Part shown: positions 1-12,029 of the stretch, piece after piece
How the letters are laid out: each line of letters begins with the position of its first letter
Position numbering within the stretch: the stretch's first letter is position 1
Assembly: GCF_031755915.1 (NCBI RefSeq)
Contig: NC_083379.1
Span: 25,668,001-25,732,000 of the forward strand
Direction: 5' to 3'
Origin: Ziziphus jujuba
Lineage: Eukaryota; Streptophyta; Magnoliopsida; Rosales; Rhamnaceae
Length of the DNA: 64,000 nucleotides
Position numbers and translations under genes: made by a program
Notes under the pieces: generated by a model
Seen by the model: the letters and a program-made list of their open reading frames with translations, nothing else
Databases searched by the model: none
What the model was told of the DNA's origin: nothing

Positions 1-437
1 CCGAAACACATCCTTAGTCTGTAAAACACCTAATCAATCTAGGTTTTGTTTCAGATAAATGGTTTAAAATTTTTTTATAAAACCAAACAATGTCTTTAAA
101 ACTCATGATTATACCATGCGAGTTGGCCACATGTAATTTCCATCCAAATTTAACAGGATTATTGACAGAAGGACAGATTTGAGACTTAGTGATAATATGG
201 GAGGGGACATTGCAAAAAAATCCATGGGGACTAAATAGAGACATAGATGAAAGTATAGGGGCATTTTTTGAAATTTACACTAACTCTATTAGGTTAACTT
301 TTCAACCATGTACTCACATCATTTGGCATCCAAATTTGGTGATTAAGTTTAATAACTCGAGTAATACTCAAATAATTAACAATGCAATAAGAAAATGACA
401 CTGAATGAAAAGTAAAGTTGCGTTGTATGATAAATAC

Positions 438-3400
438 CACAGATGCAGCAGCAGGTTTTCCTCGAAACAGGACTCCCACAGAGACTGCAAAGCTAGGGTA
501 ACAGTGGGCAAAATTTGTTGTCCCATCTAGAAAGATATCAGAAAAAAGAAATTTGAGTTACTACAACTGAAAGGCAAATTTATTAGCAAATACAGATATA
601 ATTTATCAAGCAGTCAATAATTTCTCTTCCTTGTAAAAGGAAACTGTGTAAAGAAACAAAAACTATCGATCAAGAAATCTCAAATAACTTAAGATATGAT
701 CCCTAAACTAAATTCTTTAGTCCACCACCAAATTTTGAACGAAGCACCAAAATCTGCATTTATAAACCATTCTGCAACAGCTTCTGACCTTTAGTTCTCT
801 TCGTCCAACATGATATTCTAAAAGCTTTCCCCAAGGAAGACTAAAGAAAGTCAAGTATTTACATACCATATCTAAACCAATGCAAAAGAGGTCAACCAAT
901 TGTTCTAGAAGTTACTATCTCCACTTCAGCCTCTCTTTCCCTTTCTTTCTCTGTTATTATTTTTTTTTTAATCATTATTTTTTTTTTTGGGGGGGGGAGG
1001 GGGGAGGGGGAATCAAAACAACTAGTATTCTCTTCTTCTTCTTTTATTTTTTTTTTAATTATTATTTTTTTCCTTCTAGTTTACCCCTTCCAACAACAGC
1101 AGGAACATAACAGGATTGTCCATGCTTGCTCTTGGTGCAGTGTGATTATAGGCATAAATTCCCACATTTAAGAATTGCAAATTTCTCGATGATAGTATTA
1201 TGTCAACAAAACCATAGTAAATTGAAGCTTCTCTAAAAACATAAGCAACCAAGCATTTCACATTCTCAAACAGATAAATCAAAAGAAGGTCATTCCAAAC
1301 AGACAAATACCAACTTAGAGTTGGTCATCCAAAACATTTTCACCATAAGCACCGACATTGTTGACACAATCATTTATTTAAATAGTAACATAGCAAGACT
1401 TATCTTGCAAATACAATAATTATAGTGCCAGGATTTCTCAAGACTCCATAAACTGGCACAAATGATTTATTCACATTAGCAAAGTTGTTAACAAATACGA
1501 TGTAGTTTGAGTTGACTAAATCAAAAATGTTGAAATATCAAATATTACAACTCTCAAGTTCCAGAAGATTATTTTGATTACAAGAAGAAAAAATAAACAT
1601 ATAATTAATAAAAAGATCCTCTTATTCCCAATATCCATGCTTAAGAGACACAAACCTAAAGGATCGATGCACCAGAGATAATCAGAAGATGTCTCTCGTA
1701 TAATTCCACCCTCCTCCCCAAGGACAAGGTGGTCTCCAAAGTTATTCCTCACAACTTCTAAAATTGCAGCTTCACTCATTTTATCCGTGCTGCAAATAGA
1801 TTGCATAGATGATGTCAAAATTTTGTCATAGATCTAAAAGGAAAAATAATCAGGAAAGCATAATATATTAATCTTAAAATTATTCAAGTGTAGGTATCAA
1901 TCCTAAATGGAATTTTACCGGAAAACCAGGTAAATTTGAGATCATGAACCATGTAAATAAACCACATGAATCTAACATTTAGTATTAATAGAACATGAAT
2001 GAGATTTTAAAAGTTCATAAAATAATAAGGATTGTTTTATAATCCTTAGAGAAAATTGAGTAATTTTACATCTTTAACTTCTTCTTTCTTTCTTTTTTTT
2101 CCTTTTTTTTTCTTTTTTTTTTTTTTTTTTTTCCCCTATTGATAAGGAAATAGAGGACAAGGGATCCTCAAAAACATAAATACATCACTGATTAACTACC
2201 TTAAGCATGAAAAGTATCCATCATCTGTGAAAGTAAATTGTTATGTCTTACTCAGTAACCAAGTCAGTTAGTCCCTTATATGTAATACTCTGAGGCTTAT
2301 TCACAGCATCCATCACAACCTGAAAAAGAGAAACATATAATGTGTGTGTCTGTAAGGAACGTTAGAGATGGATGACAAAATTTCCTAAAATCTAGACAGT
2401 GAAGCAAAGAGAGATCAGAGGTACACAGCAAGTGATCATAGAAATTGCAAAGAGTTCTCTGTTCACTTATACTGCAACAGGACCATTCTCCTTTATTTGT
2501 CCATATGAAACCAGTTTGAGCCTGAAAATTACAGTTAATAAAATGCCATACTGACCAACCATGAGTCATCTATTGAGATAACCAGAAAACAAAATTTGTA
2601 CACTCCAAACAAAGCCAAAAGACAAGAATAAATTCATGAGAGCATCAAAAATATATATATACCTCACAGATTTTTGTTAATTACATGCCTTAATAACAAA
2701 TAATTCTTGAAGTCCTCAAATAAATATAGACATCTATATTCATTCTACGAAATCATAAAAATAACATTTCCTCAAGCCACTCCTGAGTGAGCATCCTTGG
2801 ACATTGATGCAATGAAATTTCAGTTACCACACTCTGTTTTCTTTGCAATTTGAAACAAAACAAATTTTCATGACATCAAATCGAGCTGTTCAAAATCCAT
2901 GAAAGAAATCTCCATCAATAAGAGTTAATGCTCAATTTATTTAAATTTCCTTGAAGAGGCAAGTTTTGAATATTTGGTATTAAGTTTTGATAGCAGCTTC
3001 AAGAAGTTGCTCTCTACAGTCATTCCAAATTAATCAAAATTAGGTGATATTGTTTAAATGGGATTCTGAATTGCACCCTATGTTAAGTAGACATTGTGAT
3101 AAACCAAAAAATGATTTTCTACTTATCACCAAGATAAAGAAGCAACATACTTCTACGTTTGGAACCATGGTAAAACCACTTAAAGTACAGTTCTAGGTCC
3201 AGGTTCAAACCTCGTCTGTCCCATGCATGCATCTAGATGAGAAATTGTGTTTATAGTTGCTAGAGAAATTCATTTGGATGAACTGATAACGAATTAAATT
3301 AAATCTTAAAAAAATTCGGTCATTTGTTACGAAAACTCCGCCTTATATTATACGATATCAAAAGAATGCTACCTTTTTTTCTTTTATTCTACAAAAGAAT

Positions 3401-4114
3401 GCTACCATATATTTAAAATAAAAAATAGGAAAAAAAAAAGAGATAAAAAGAATTTCACGTAAACCAAGAATCCAAATTCCAATATATGAATTTATAGCAT
3501 ATACACTAATATAATTTAAGGTAGACAAGCATCATCATTCACCAACCTTCACTTACTAATTGCAAAGCCATTCTGGATAGAGAAACCAACATTCTCAGAA
3601 TAAAAATGGATAAACAAATAAATTATAGCAGTACTATGTCAATCATTCGAACTGTTTCTCAGTACATTAATAAGCAGCGCAAATTGTTTTTGCACTAACA
3701 AATCAAATTTGACAATGATATTAAAAATATAAAATATAAAATAAATCCAACAGACACAACTCAAATAATATAATAAAACCTACCAAGAGATTGAATGAGA
3801 AAGCAAACCTGAGCACCAGTGCTAGCGGCAGTCTCAGCCACTTGTATGAGCCGACTAGGTGCAATGGGTCCAGTTGATTGGGCACCCATCTTTGGGTACT
3901 GTTTTTGATTGGGAATTTCAGATAACACAGCCCTTGTGCAGAGAGTTCTCGCCTCTTTGGTATTTGAACATGGAAATATTTGAAACCCATGTTTGAATTT
4001 TATTCTTATACTCAGAGGAAGAGACCCGTGAGATAGATTTGGTGGGGAACGCAATCTGGGTATACCAGAAAAACTCAGAGGAATATTTGTGGGGAGAAAG
4101 AGAGACCTGCCCAT
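438..4114 (-). CDS. IMPL1: Chloroplast inositol-monophosphatase-like phosphatase, first four exons (3' part outside window)
   Basis: Four exons can be joined in frame on the minus strand: 4114-3809, 2319-2252, 1789-1656 and 526-438, all with GT donors and AG acceptors, giving 199 codons. Exon 1 encodes a Ser/Arg-rich start typical of a chloroplast transit peptide. Exon 3 holds the LGEEGGI metal-binding segment and the start of WCIDPL. The exon 3/4 splice completes DPLDGTTNF (residues 167-175), the metal-binding motif of the inositol monophosphatase family. Exon 4 ends in GKPAAASV. Family knowledge: plant IMPL1 is a plastid lithium-sensitive monophosphatase-like enzyme of about 370 residues, so roughly 170 C-terminal residues lie beyond position 1. 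No lesion is seen in the visible exons. One oddity is HCY where the family usually has HGY, in exon 4. Substrate is inferred, not shown. The start ATG at 4114 begins MGRS, the usual start as I recall it for this family. Confidence 0.88.
989..1010 (+). repeat. G-run tract inside IMPL1 intron 3
   Basis: Guanine runs of nine, six and five are separated by single adenines, flanked by T-runs, within the 1129-bp intron 527-1655. The G-rich strand is the plus strand, opposite to the transcript, so RNA would carry the C-runs. Confidence 0.8.
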
Positions 4115-4187
4115 TTTGAATTGGAAGGCTTCAGGGGCTCCGCAGTGTGTTCAGGACCCTTATGAGATGTTGGTACAACTGCGCTAC

Positions 4188-4252
4188 CACAAATTCGTAA
4201 ATTCGTAAAATCGTAATATCGTAAAAAAATAAATAAATTTCGTAAAATCGCA
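4188..4252. repeat. Degenerate 8-9 bp minisatellite upstream of IMPL1
   Basis: Short units ending in CGTAA are repeated about five to six times, with an A-rich spacer, immediately before the Helitron boundary and 75-140 bp upstream of the IMPL1 ATG. With the Helitron beyond it, this is all that remains of the near-upstream host sequence. Confidence 0.7.
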
Positions 4253-4365
4253 TGGCATCTATACTATATAAGTCTATATTATAAAGGAGAAGAGAAGTAG
4301 TTTTTGGTCACTTTTTTACTGTTTATTTTGGTCCAAAATGGCACTCCTCCCATGTGTTTTGCCAA

Positions 4366-5033
4366 TCTGTTTTTGGTTCCTTTTTAATGTTTATTTTTTT
4401 CTCATATTATTATTTATTTTAGTTTAACTTTTTTTTTTGTTTTTGGGAGGAATAACTTGTATGGCCTTAGCTTGATTTCAATGTTTACTCTTACTATTAA
4501 ATTTGTTTAATTCAGGTCAATAATGCTTATGTCATTTATTTTGTTTACAATATTAAACATAATTACAAGTAAAATGATAATATTGTCTATTTCAAATTTT
4601 ATCTAATTTTGTCAAAATAAAAAGAAAGTGTGTAATTTTCACTTTTTGATATATGGAAAGGAATTTGAACTTTAATAACTTAGCAAGTTTTTTAGTTCCA
4701 ACCTGTTTTTGGTTCCTTTTTACTGTTTATTTTTTTCTCATATTGTTATTTATTTTAGTTTAACTTTTTTTTTTTTTGGGAGGAATAACTTGTATGGCCT
4801 TAGCTTGATTTCAATGTTTACTCTTACTATTAAATTTGTTTAATTCAGGCCAATAATGCTTATGTCATTTATTTTATTTACAATATTAAACATAATTACA
4901 AGTAAAATGATAGTATTGTCTATTTCAAATTTTATCTAATTTTGTCAAAATAAAAAAAAAAAAGTGTGTAATTTTCACTTTTTGATATATGGAAAGGAAT
5001 TTGAACTTTAATAACTTAGCAAGTTTTTTAGTT
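4366..5033. repeat. 336-bp direct tandem duplication within the Helitron
   Basis: Two near-identical copies (about 4366-4701 and 4702-5033) both run from a CTGTTTTTGGTTCC start to an AGCAAGTTTTTTAGTT end. They differ mainly in homopolymer length and a few substitutions. No coding sequence is seen. Confidence 0.88.
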
Positions 5034-6190
5034 GCACTCAATTAAACACTAATTCATCAAAAGATGTTTAAATCATTATTTTAATATAATAGTGATGCTA
5101 AAATGATAAAAAGCAAATAGTTGTGGTAAAATACAGTGGATATGCACATAATATGATAATAGTCATACATAAGAGTTAGACATTATTTCAACATTAATAC
5201 AAAATCAGGTTCAAATATCCATTTTATGGTTTGGGTGAAAAGTGTAATATATAATAGGAGTGTTATTAGTAATGCAAAAAAATAGAAATAAATAAAAAGA
5301 GTAAAAACAAATCATTTTTTGTTTTTTAATTATGGTTTAATTAAATTTTCTTCGGGAGGTTGTAACATGTTGTATGGCATGGTATTTTTATATATAAATA
5401 AACATAACCTTAGAATAAATAGATGTCAATACACATCATTTTTTGTTTTTCAACATATTTTTTTATATAAATATTAAATTTATCACTTATAAAAGATTTA
5501 TTATATTGATGTTTTTACTTGATAAGGTTTTTAGATGTCCATTATATATATATATATATATATACATATATGTTTTTTTTTTCAATACAAAAATGTAACA
5601 AAAATTCTCCTGCATATATCTTTTAATTAAAATAACAAGTTAATACCATTTACACAGATTAAAATAATTTTCATTTTAAATAATATCATGACTAAAAAAG
5701 CATGGTATATTAGATAATATATAATATTAAATTAATCTAATAAAAAAATCAACATGTAAAGAGCTATTGAAAAAAAGGTAAGGACAGCTACAAGTTTACA
5801 ATATCCCATTAAGAAATATGTTATGGTTTCATGTGTATGCATATAAATTGAATTTTAAAATAAATTAAAAAAATCAAATATTTTTACTAAATATTTTATC
5901 AAATATACCAGCATGTATATATATATATATATAATATGATACTGATTTGATCCAATATGTATAAAAAAATAAATGTAAAATGAAGAAATAATTTATGTTT
6001 TGATGTGTATATAAATATGTGCATACAATATATATATATATATATATATTTATATGATTTTCAAAGTAAATTAAAAAAAATAAATATTTTTGTTGAATAT
6101 TTTATCATATGTGAGATGTAGTAAATTTTTTCACTTTAAATATTAAATAAATTTCTGTTAAATGGGCTGGACTTTTTTGTTAATAAATAA
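5034..6190. other. AT-rich Helitron interior, no gene seen
   Basis: More than 80 percent A+T with several (TA)n runs at about 5547-5565, 5918-5932 and 6027-6050. I see no ORF, RNA gene or duplicated host exon here. Confidence 0.6.
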
Positions 6191-7365
6191 TTGATTGTGA
6201 CTTACTCCAACTATTGCTTTGCATTAGCCTTTTATCTTTTATCGATTACGTTAATTAAAATCCTTCAATGTTCCATCACATATTTGATCTTCAATAGTTG
6301 CCATACTGGTGAGATCCACATTTTATGCTTCTTTTTTATTTTGCCATACAGGTGTCAAGGGTTGTGGTATGGCATGCATTATGGTTATGATGACTTACAG
6401 TATGGTAAGGATAGAGTTGGTGTACTTTATACAAAATTCTGGACTTCATTATTGTACTTCAGAAAGGACTTTGACTTACCATGTAAGTAAAGATTTTGAT
6501 TTATAATATTTTAAAGTCTATTTCCTTGGTTTTCAGTATTTAAATGACATTGGCTTTTTTTCTTTTCTATTTTTTTTGTTTTTTTTTTTTGTTTTCAGCT
6601 TTTCTCTCCCCCTACTCTCTTTATCAGTGACGATAAAAAACCTGAGGATTGTGTTATTCACTACAAAATTGGTAACTTTAATTTTTTCCATTCCTTTGTC
6701 TTATTACTTAATTTTCTCGTGCATTTCACTTCTTTTATGAGTTCATGAATTTCATTGTGCATGGATCTTTGCATTTTTCATTACTTTTGTGTGCACATGC
6801 ATATGATTTATATTTAAGCTCTTCACCTAATATCACATATTGATATATGAAAAACTAACATGTATTTATGTTAACAAAAGGACTAGCTTGTCTGAGTAGA
6901 TTTTCTCAAACATCCATTTTTTGAGAGCTCTAACAACTGCCAGAGCATCCGTGTTCCTCATTCTATAGTCTTCCCTTATTTCATTATTTGTTTTAGAAAT
7001 TGCAAAATGAAATGTAGCATATTCAACAACCAACCAAAATCTAAATAAAAAAAAACTTTTTATGAACACCATGTAAAAAACAACTCAATATAAATTCTAA
7101 TGCATATATATTACAACTTTCAAAATCAGATATATCTGGAAGTGTTGACAATGCTAAGATAGAGCAAATGAGCAATGAAGATAAAGTCCTAGCTGATTTG
7201 GTTTCAAAGCCTACTACAAGAAACAATGCAACAAAGAAACTAAAGCTGATGATTTCCAAAAGTGCAGGTGAGGCAGATCCAATAGCGCTGAATCTTGAAA
7301 GTTCTCATTTAGAATTTGGTGAAGGGAGTAGGAAGCAGTTTGCCGAGCTTAAAGACAATGCTTAA
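6191..7365 (+). other. Unrecognised ORF fragments in the Helitron (possible captured exons)
   Basis: Two stretches look more codon-like than their surroundings. The 6191-6490 frame is Tyr/Phe-rich with a GYDDLQYGKDRVG segment. The 7168-7365 frame, open further upstream from about 7125, encodes a hydrophilic 65-residue end (MSNEDKVLADLVSKPTTRNN at its start) closing in KQFAELKDNA and a stop. The second is preceded by pyrimidine-rich and AG-ended sequence resembling an acceptor, so both may be exons captured by the Helitron or remnants of its own RPA-like gene. I do not recognise either family. Helitrons are known to capture gene pieces, but a donor cannot be named here. Confidence 0.3.
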
Positions 7366-7984
7366 TTTGTTATCATGGGAACCATCTTTTTGTTAATGTG
7401 AATATGATAGATTACTATCAGTTCATAAGTAGATTATTATCAGTCTTTTGTGAACTTATAGCATATTTAGACTATACTATGATAGTAACACTAATATTAT
7501 TATTTTGTACATTGCAAGATGTAATAGAAAATTGATTTAGGTATAACCTAATACATTTCTATTAAATCTTGCAATTTATCTTAGGAAGATAGCAATGATG
7601 CTAAGATAGATTCATCTATGACACAAGTATTTTATGACAACTTTTTGTTTAACGAAAGTAAAATAGTAATTATGAGTTTTTATGATTGTACTTATATTTC
7701 CTATAATCATTTTTTATTTTTTGTGTTTCTTTTAGTTAATATATAAATCCATGAATAAATTAAATTTCATGATAATGGACTAGAATCAAAATAAATTGTT
7801 TATGTTTTAATTAGTTTTAAAATTAATTTATTCTCACTAAATATCTAAAACATCTCAATATTGATTGGTGTATAAAAAAAAAAAAAATTGAAAGGATGAA
7901 GCTAGAATCTAATTACGAACAATAATGGTTTTTGCTTTTTCAGATTTTCTGCTTTTCTAGATTTTCTGTTCATCTAAGAGTTGG

Positions 7985-9840
7985 TGATGCAAACCCGCTC
8001 GAGCTCGCACCATCGACAACTCAGTGGGGTACTGATCCGATACAGATAAAGACTGGACCGATCACTAGGGCTCAAGCTAAAAGGTTTAAGGACAACCTTG
8101 CTGCCTTTATCCAGAAAGTAATTCATTCTCAAAAAGGCGTGTCCATACCTGAAGATAAAAGACCTGTTTTAAGTATTCAAGTGGTGGAGGATGATACATC
8201 GGACACCCATACATCGGATATTTTATATCGGACACCCATGTCTCGGACATCTGATCTCGGTTTCGGATATCGGAGCCTTGCCTTGGACATCTGATCTCTA
8301 ACGAGTCTTGCCTCAGACATCGGATGTAACTTAGCTCGGACAGATATCAGTTAGTTCGGCCAGATACAACTTAGCTCGGACAGACATCAGTTACCTCGGC
8401 CAAACACAACTTAGTTTAGACAGACATCAGTTAGCTCAGACAGACATCAGTTAGCTCGGATAGGCCATAAGTTAGCTTGAACATCAGCAAACATCAACAC
8501 TATCCTCGGATATTTTATATCGGACACCCATGTCTAGGATATCTGATCTCGGACTTCGGATATCGGAGCCTTGCCTCGGACATCTGATCTCAGACGAGTC
8601 TTGCCTCGGACATCGAATGTAACTTAGCTCGGCCAGACACAACTTAGCTCGGACAAACATCAGTTAGTTCGGCCAGACACAACTTAGCTCGGACAGACAT
8701 CAGTTAAACTTAGCTCGGACAGACATCAGTTAGCTCGGCCAAACACAAGTTAGCTCAGACAGACATCAGTTAGCTCGGATAGGCCATAAGTTAGCTCGAA
8801 CATCAGCAGACATCAACACTATCCTCGGATATTTTATATCGGACACCCATGTCTAGGACATCTGATCTCGGACTTCGGATATCGGAGCCTTGCCTCGGAC
8901 ATCTGATCTCGGACGAGTCTTGCCTCGGACATCGGATGTAACTTAGTTCGGCCAGACACAACTTAGCTCGGACAAACATCAGTTAGTTCGGCCAGACACA
9001 ACTTAGCTTGGACAGACATCAGTTAAACTTAGCTCGGACAGACATCAGTTAACTCGGCCAGACACAACTTAGCTCAGACAGACATCAGTTAGTTCGGCCA
9101 GACACAACTTAGCTCGGACAGACATCAGTTACCTCGCCCAGACACAACTTAGTTCGGACAGACATCAGTTAGCTCAGCCAAACACAAGTTAGCTCAGACA
9201 GACATCAGTTAGCTCGGATAGGCCATAAGTTAGCTCGGACATCAGGCAGACATAAGTTAGCTCGGTTGAAGAAATAATTCCGCCTAAATGTCAAAGTCAA
9301 CTCGTTACCTAATTTGCGATTGACTTTCTTTCTTTTTGGGTTTTTATTTATTTATTTTCTGGACAAATAACTTTAGGAAGGTTTTTATTTTATTGTAAAT
9401 TAATTAATTCCTAATTTAAAATAAAGGAATTAATTAATCAAACTTAGATTAGGAAAGGATGTATAGTTGCGGCCAACTAGGATTCTTTATGTGTGTGGCC
9501 GGTTTTACCTAGGGTTTTTAGGGTTTATTTTGTTTCTTTCAAAGCCTATTTAAAGGCTTAGTTATTAGTAAGAACTAACTTTGATTTGATTGAAAAATAC
9601 TTGTGAGATTAATTATCTCTTTATTCTTTGAGAACACCTAAAACACCATTAGAGAATTGGTTGTTTTAGCTTGACTTATCAATAGATTTTCCATCCCCTA
9701 TTGTGGCGTCTACATTATACCAAGGTTTCTAACCACAGGTTGGTTAGGGGTTGAGGTCAATTCCATTAGAACTTGAACTTAATTAAGATCCGGGCTAATA
9801 TAATACAGGTTTAGGAGCAGATCGTCCTAGGTTCGTATCA
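7985..9840 (+). mobile_element. Solo LTR of the window's Gypsy family, inside the Helitron, TSD GTTGG
   Basis: It starts TGATGCAAACC and ends TTCGTATCA, like the LTRs of Gypsy elements A, B and C further right, and is flanked by GTTGG at 7980-7984 and 9841-9845. No internal gag-pol is present, so it is the product of LTR-LTR recombination. At 1856 bp it is about 700 bp longer than its relatives (1.09-1.13 kb) because the middle is replaced by a minisatellite array. The first 200 bp still encode the family's polyprotein tail, including GPITRAQAKRFKDNL, in an ORF at 7932-8294. The tail of the LTR keeps the shared TTTAGGGTTTATTTTG segment and the AACACCATTAGAGAATTGG segment. Confidence 0.9.
8195..9262. 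repeat. Minisatellite array with higher-order structure inside the solo LTR
   Basis: A basic ~20-bp unit of the type ACATCAGTTAGCTCGGACAG alternates with ACAACTTAGCTCGG-type units to give 40-bp dimers. A distinct spacer beginning CGGATATTTTATATCGG recurs at about 8215, 8507 and 8826, giving a higher-order period near 290-320 bp. The array is clearly more GC-rich than its surroundings and replaces the U3 part of the LTR; no other LTR copy in the window has it. Confidence 0.88.
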
Positions 9841-10294
9841 GTTGGAAGTGTTCTTACTTCAAAATTATATAATGCGATTTGGATATTAAATTTATGAAAA
9901 ACTTGGGATAAAATGATTAATTTCTTTATGTTTGTTAATAATTTAAGATTAAATCCTTCTAAACAAATTGAAAAATGTTAATTAAAAAAACTAATTTAAC
10001 AACTTTTTAATTCAAACTTTTCCATATTACTTAAAAGCTATTAAACATTCAAATTTTAATCCAAACCACGTGCATCGCACGTGGCCATACCTAGTCTTAT
10101 GTACAAGCAGCACAATCAACCGACTCAATACCTTTTTTGGGCACGATTGGTTCTTATAGTTTTAACATTACTACTATTCGTCTTTTTTTTCTTTTTTCTT
10201 TAATGGATAAAACTCTTTCAAAAAATTAAAGTTAAAAAGATTTAATGATATATTATTTAATTATTTTTTTATTCCCAATTCTTGCATTATTATG

Positions 10295-11637
10295 AGATGT
10301 ATTGAATTATGAGTTCGGTGAATTTAAAAAGATTTTAAAAATCAAAAGGTATTTAATTAACATTTTTATGGAATTTATTAAAGTTTTAGAGTATTCAATT
10401 TATAATTTTATAGATTCCATATAAACTTAATGGTATTCAATTATGACTATTTAAAATTTTATTAAAATCTGCTGTTATTTAAAAAGTTATTACTTTAAAA
10501 GATTTTATAAATTGATGGATTTAATTGAATTTTGAGATGTTAGGTATAAATACTCAAGGTTTTCATAAATCTGGCTTCCACCCCATAGATTTCGCTAAAT
10601 TTTAGAACACCAAGTGAGACCCTACTTTGAGATAGAATGGAGAACGAGAATGGTTGAGACCCTTGCTTGATCTAGGCTTCTAGATATGATTCAATTTTTT
10701 CTATTTTTTTCTTATATGTGTCTTTTTTTCTTTTTGGTCAATGTCGAGTCACTGCTGTTCTTGATTTGCTTTTTTTTAATTTAAGGTCTATAAAAAAGAA
10801 AAAGTAATTGGTTTAATTTTATTTAATATAATATATGTAAAAGTTTGATTCAGCTCTTTTAAAACATATAGAAAAGAAGATTCCACCGTAGGAAGCCTCC
10901 ACCCAATTTCAAATCCTTTGATTAAAGGATAATGAAAACTAATACCCACAATGAAAACTAATACCCTCGTTATTCATTAATGTAACTGTTCCACCAAATC
11001 CAAAAAACCTAGTTGGGGAATTTTTTTTTTTTTTTGGTTGTTTATTAGAGTTCTGTTCTATCCTCCACTTCCAATTTCACTGTGCTTTGTTTTTCGACTG
11101 TTATTTTGGTGGTGGTGGTTTTTTAAATAGACTTTAGAGTTTGGAAAATTGGATTTATCTAATTTTATTTTAATTCATCTTATTAGTGTTTTTTTCTTTC
11201 TATTTTTCATTTTTTTTTAAATATTTCAAAAATGATATTGTTAAAGTTTAATATTCATGTATATGTTGTTTAATTTTTTGTTAATATTTATTAATTTATC
11301 TAATATTATAAATATTTAACAATACTTACGGTATGATAAAAAATGAATAAATAAAAATAATAAAAAATATTATGCTTAGGGTATAGTTGTTCTACTAAAA
11401 TAAATTATATTATTCACCAAAATAGTAAAATAAGTTTTATGGAAAAAAAAATTTTAATCATTAGAATACCATAAAAATCTATTACATTTTATAATATAAA
11501 TCCCACAAATTCTATTGAACTCTATACAGCATTCTGATAAAATTCATATGGAGTCTATAAACCTCTAAGGAAATCCATAAATTCTATTAAACATATTAAC
11601 TTTTTTAAAATCCATCAAACTCCTAATTGAATATACC
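10295..11637. mobile_element. Candidate inverted-repeat (MITE/MULE-like) element
   Basis: The left arm (about 10295-10470) and the reverse complement of the right arm (about 11440-11637) share a degenerate motif: ATTCAATT-like sequence, then GAGTTYGRTGRATTTTAAAA, then repeated AATTTATNGATT segments. The arms are imperfect and the target duplication is not resolvable. Between them there is only AT-rich sequence without coding potential, including a pyrimidine-rich stretch at 10680-10760. It may be a decayed non-autonomous DNA transposon. Confidence 0.42.
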
Positions 11638-12029
11638 TTTTTTACTTTTTTCTAATTATTGTACATCTGGGGGAGGAAAAAATTACAAAGAAAAAGTACT
11701 TGTGCTATTTGGCAAAAGCAAAAAACCTTTGGTATACATGACAAACATCAATTTAATTGTTTTTTCTTTCAAATCATTCTACATGTATAAAATAAAATTC
11801 TATACACAATAAATCGTATATATATATATACATTTTTTTTTTTGAAATCAATAAAACATATATATGTACGAATGGATTTCTACCTAGACATTTCATACAA
11901 CTTTGAGAAGAATGAAACGACTTGTAAAAGAAAATGAATAAGATGAGAATCTAGAAAATGAATAGAAGAAGATGCATAAGTTGGTTTTCAAATGGAGAGG
12001 GTAATTTTTAGAAATAACAAAAGTAGAAA

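Larger units (their letters stand above)
4258..10094 (+). mobile_element. Non-autonomous Helitron, 5.84 kb, inserted upstream of IMPL1
   Basis: The left end begins TCTATACTATATAAG, a plant Helitron 5' terminus, preceded by A at 4257. The right end has a perfect 8-bp hairpin stem with an ATC loop (10066-10084), then a short spacer and CTAG ending at 10094, followed by T at 10095. Insertion between A and T without target duplication is the Helitron rule. No Rep/helicase coding sequence is visible in the 5.84 kb, so it would need trans help. It holds a 336-bp tandem duplication, unrecognised ORF fragments at 6.2-7.4 kb and a later solo-LTR insertion (7985-9840). Without the LTR the Helitron is about 4.0 kb. 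Its left end is 143 bp upstream of the IMPL1 start codon. Confidence 0.82.

Noticed and set aside
1..437. Further IMPL1 exons at the left edge
   Set aside because: No frame on the minus strand resembles the family's C-terminal half; the next exon must lie outside the window.
880..1110. Plus-strand ORF rich in Phe and Tyr
   Set aside because: Product of T-runs and G-runs inside an IMPL1 intron.
8195..9262. CRISPR-like regular repeat array
   Set aside because: Units are contiguous with no unique spacers and lie in a plant LTR; it is a minisatellite.
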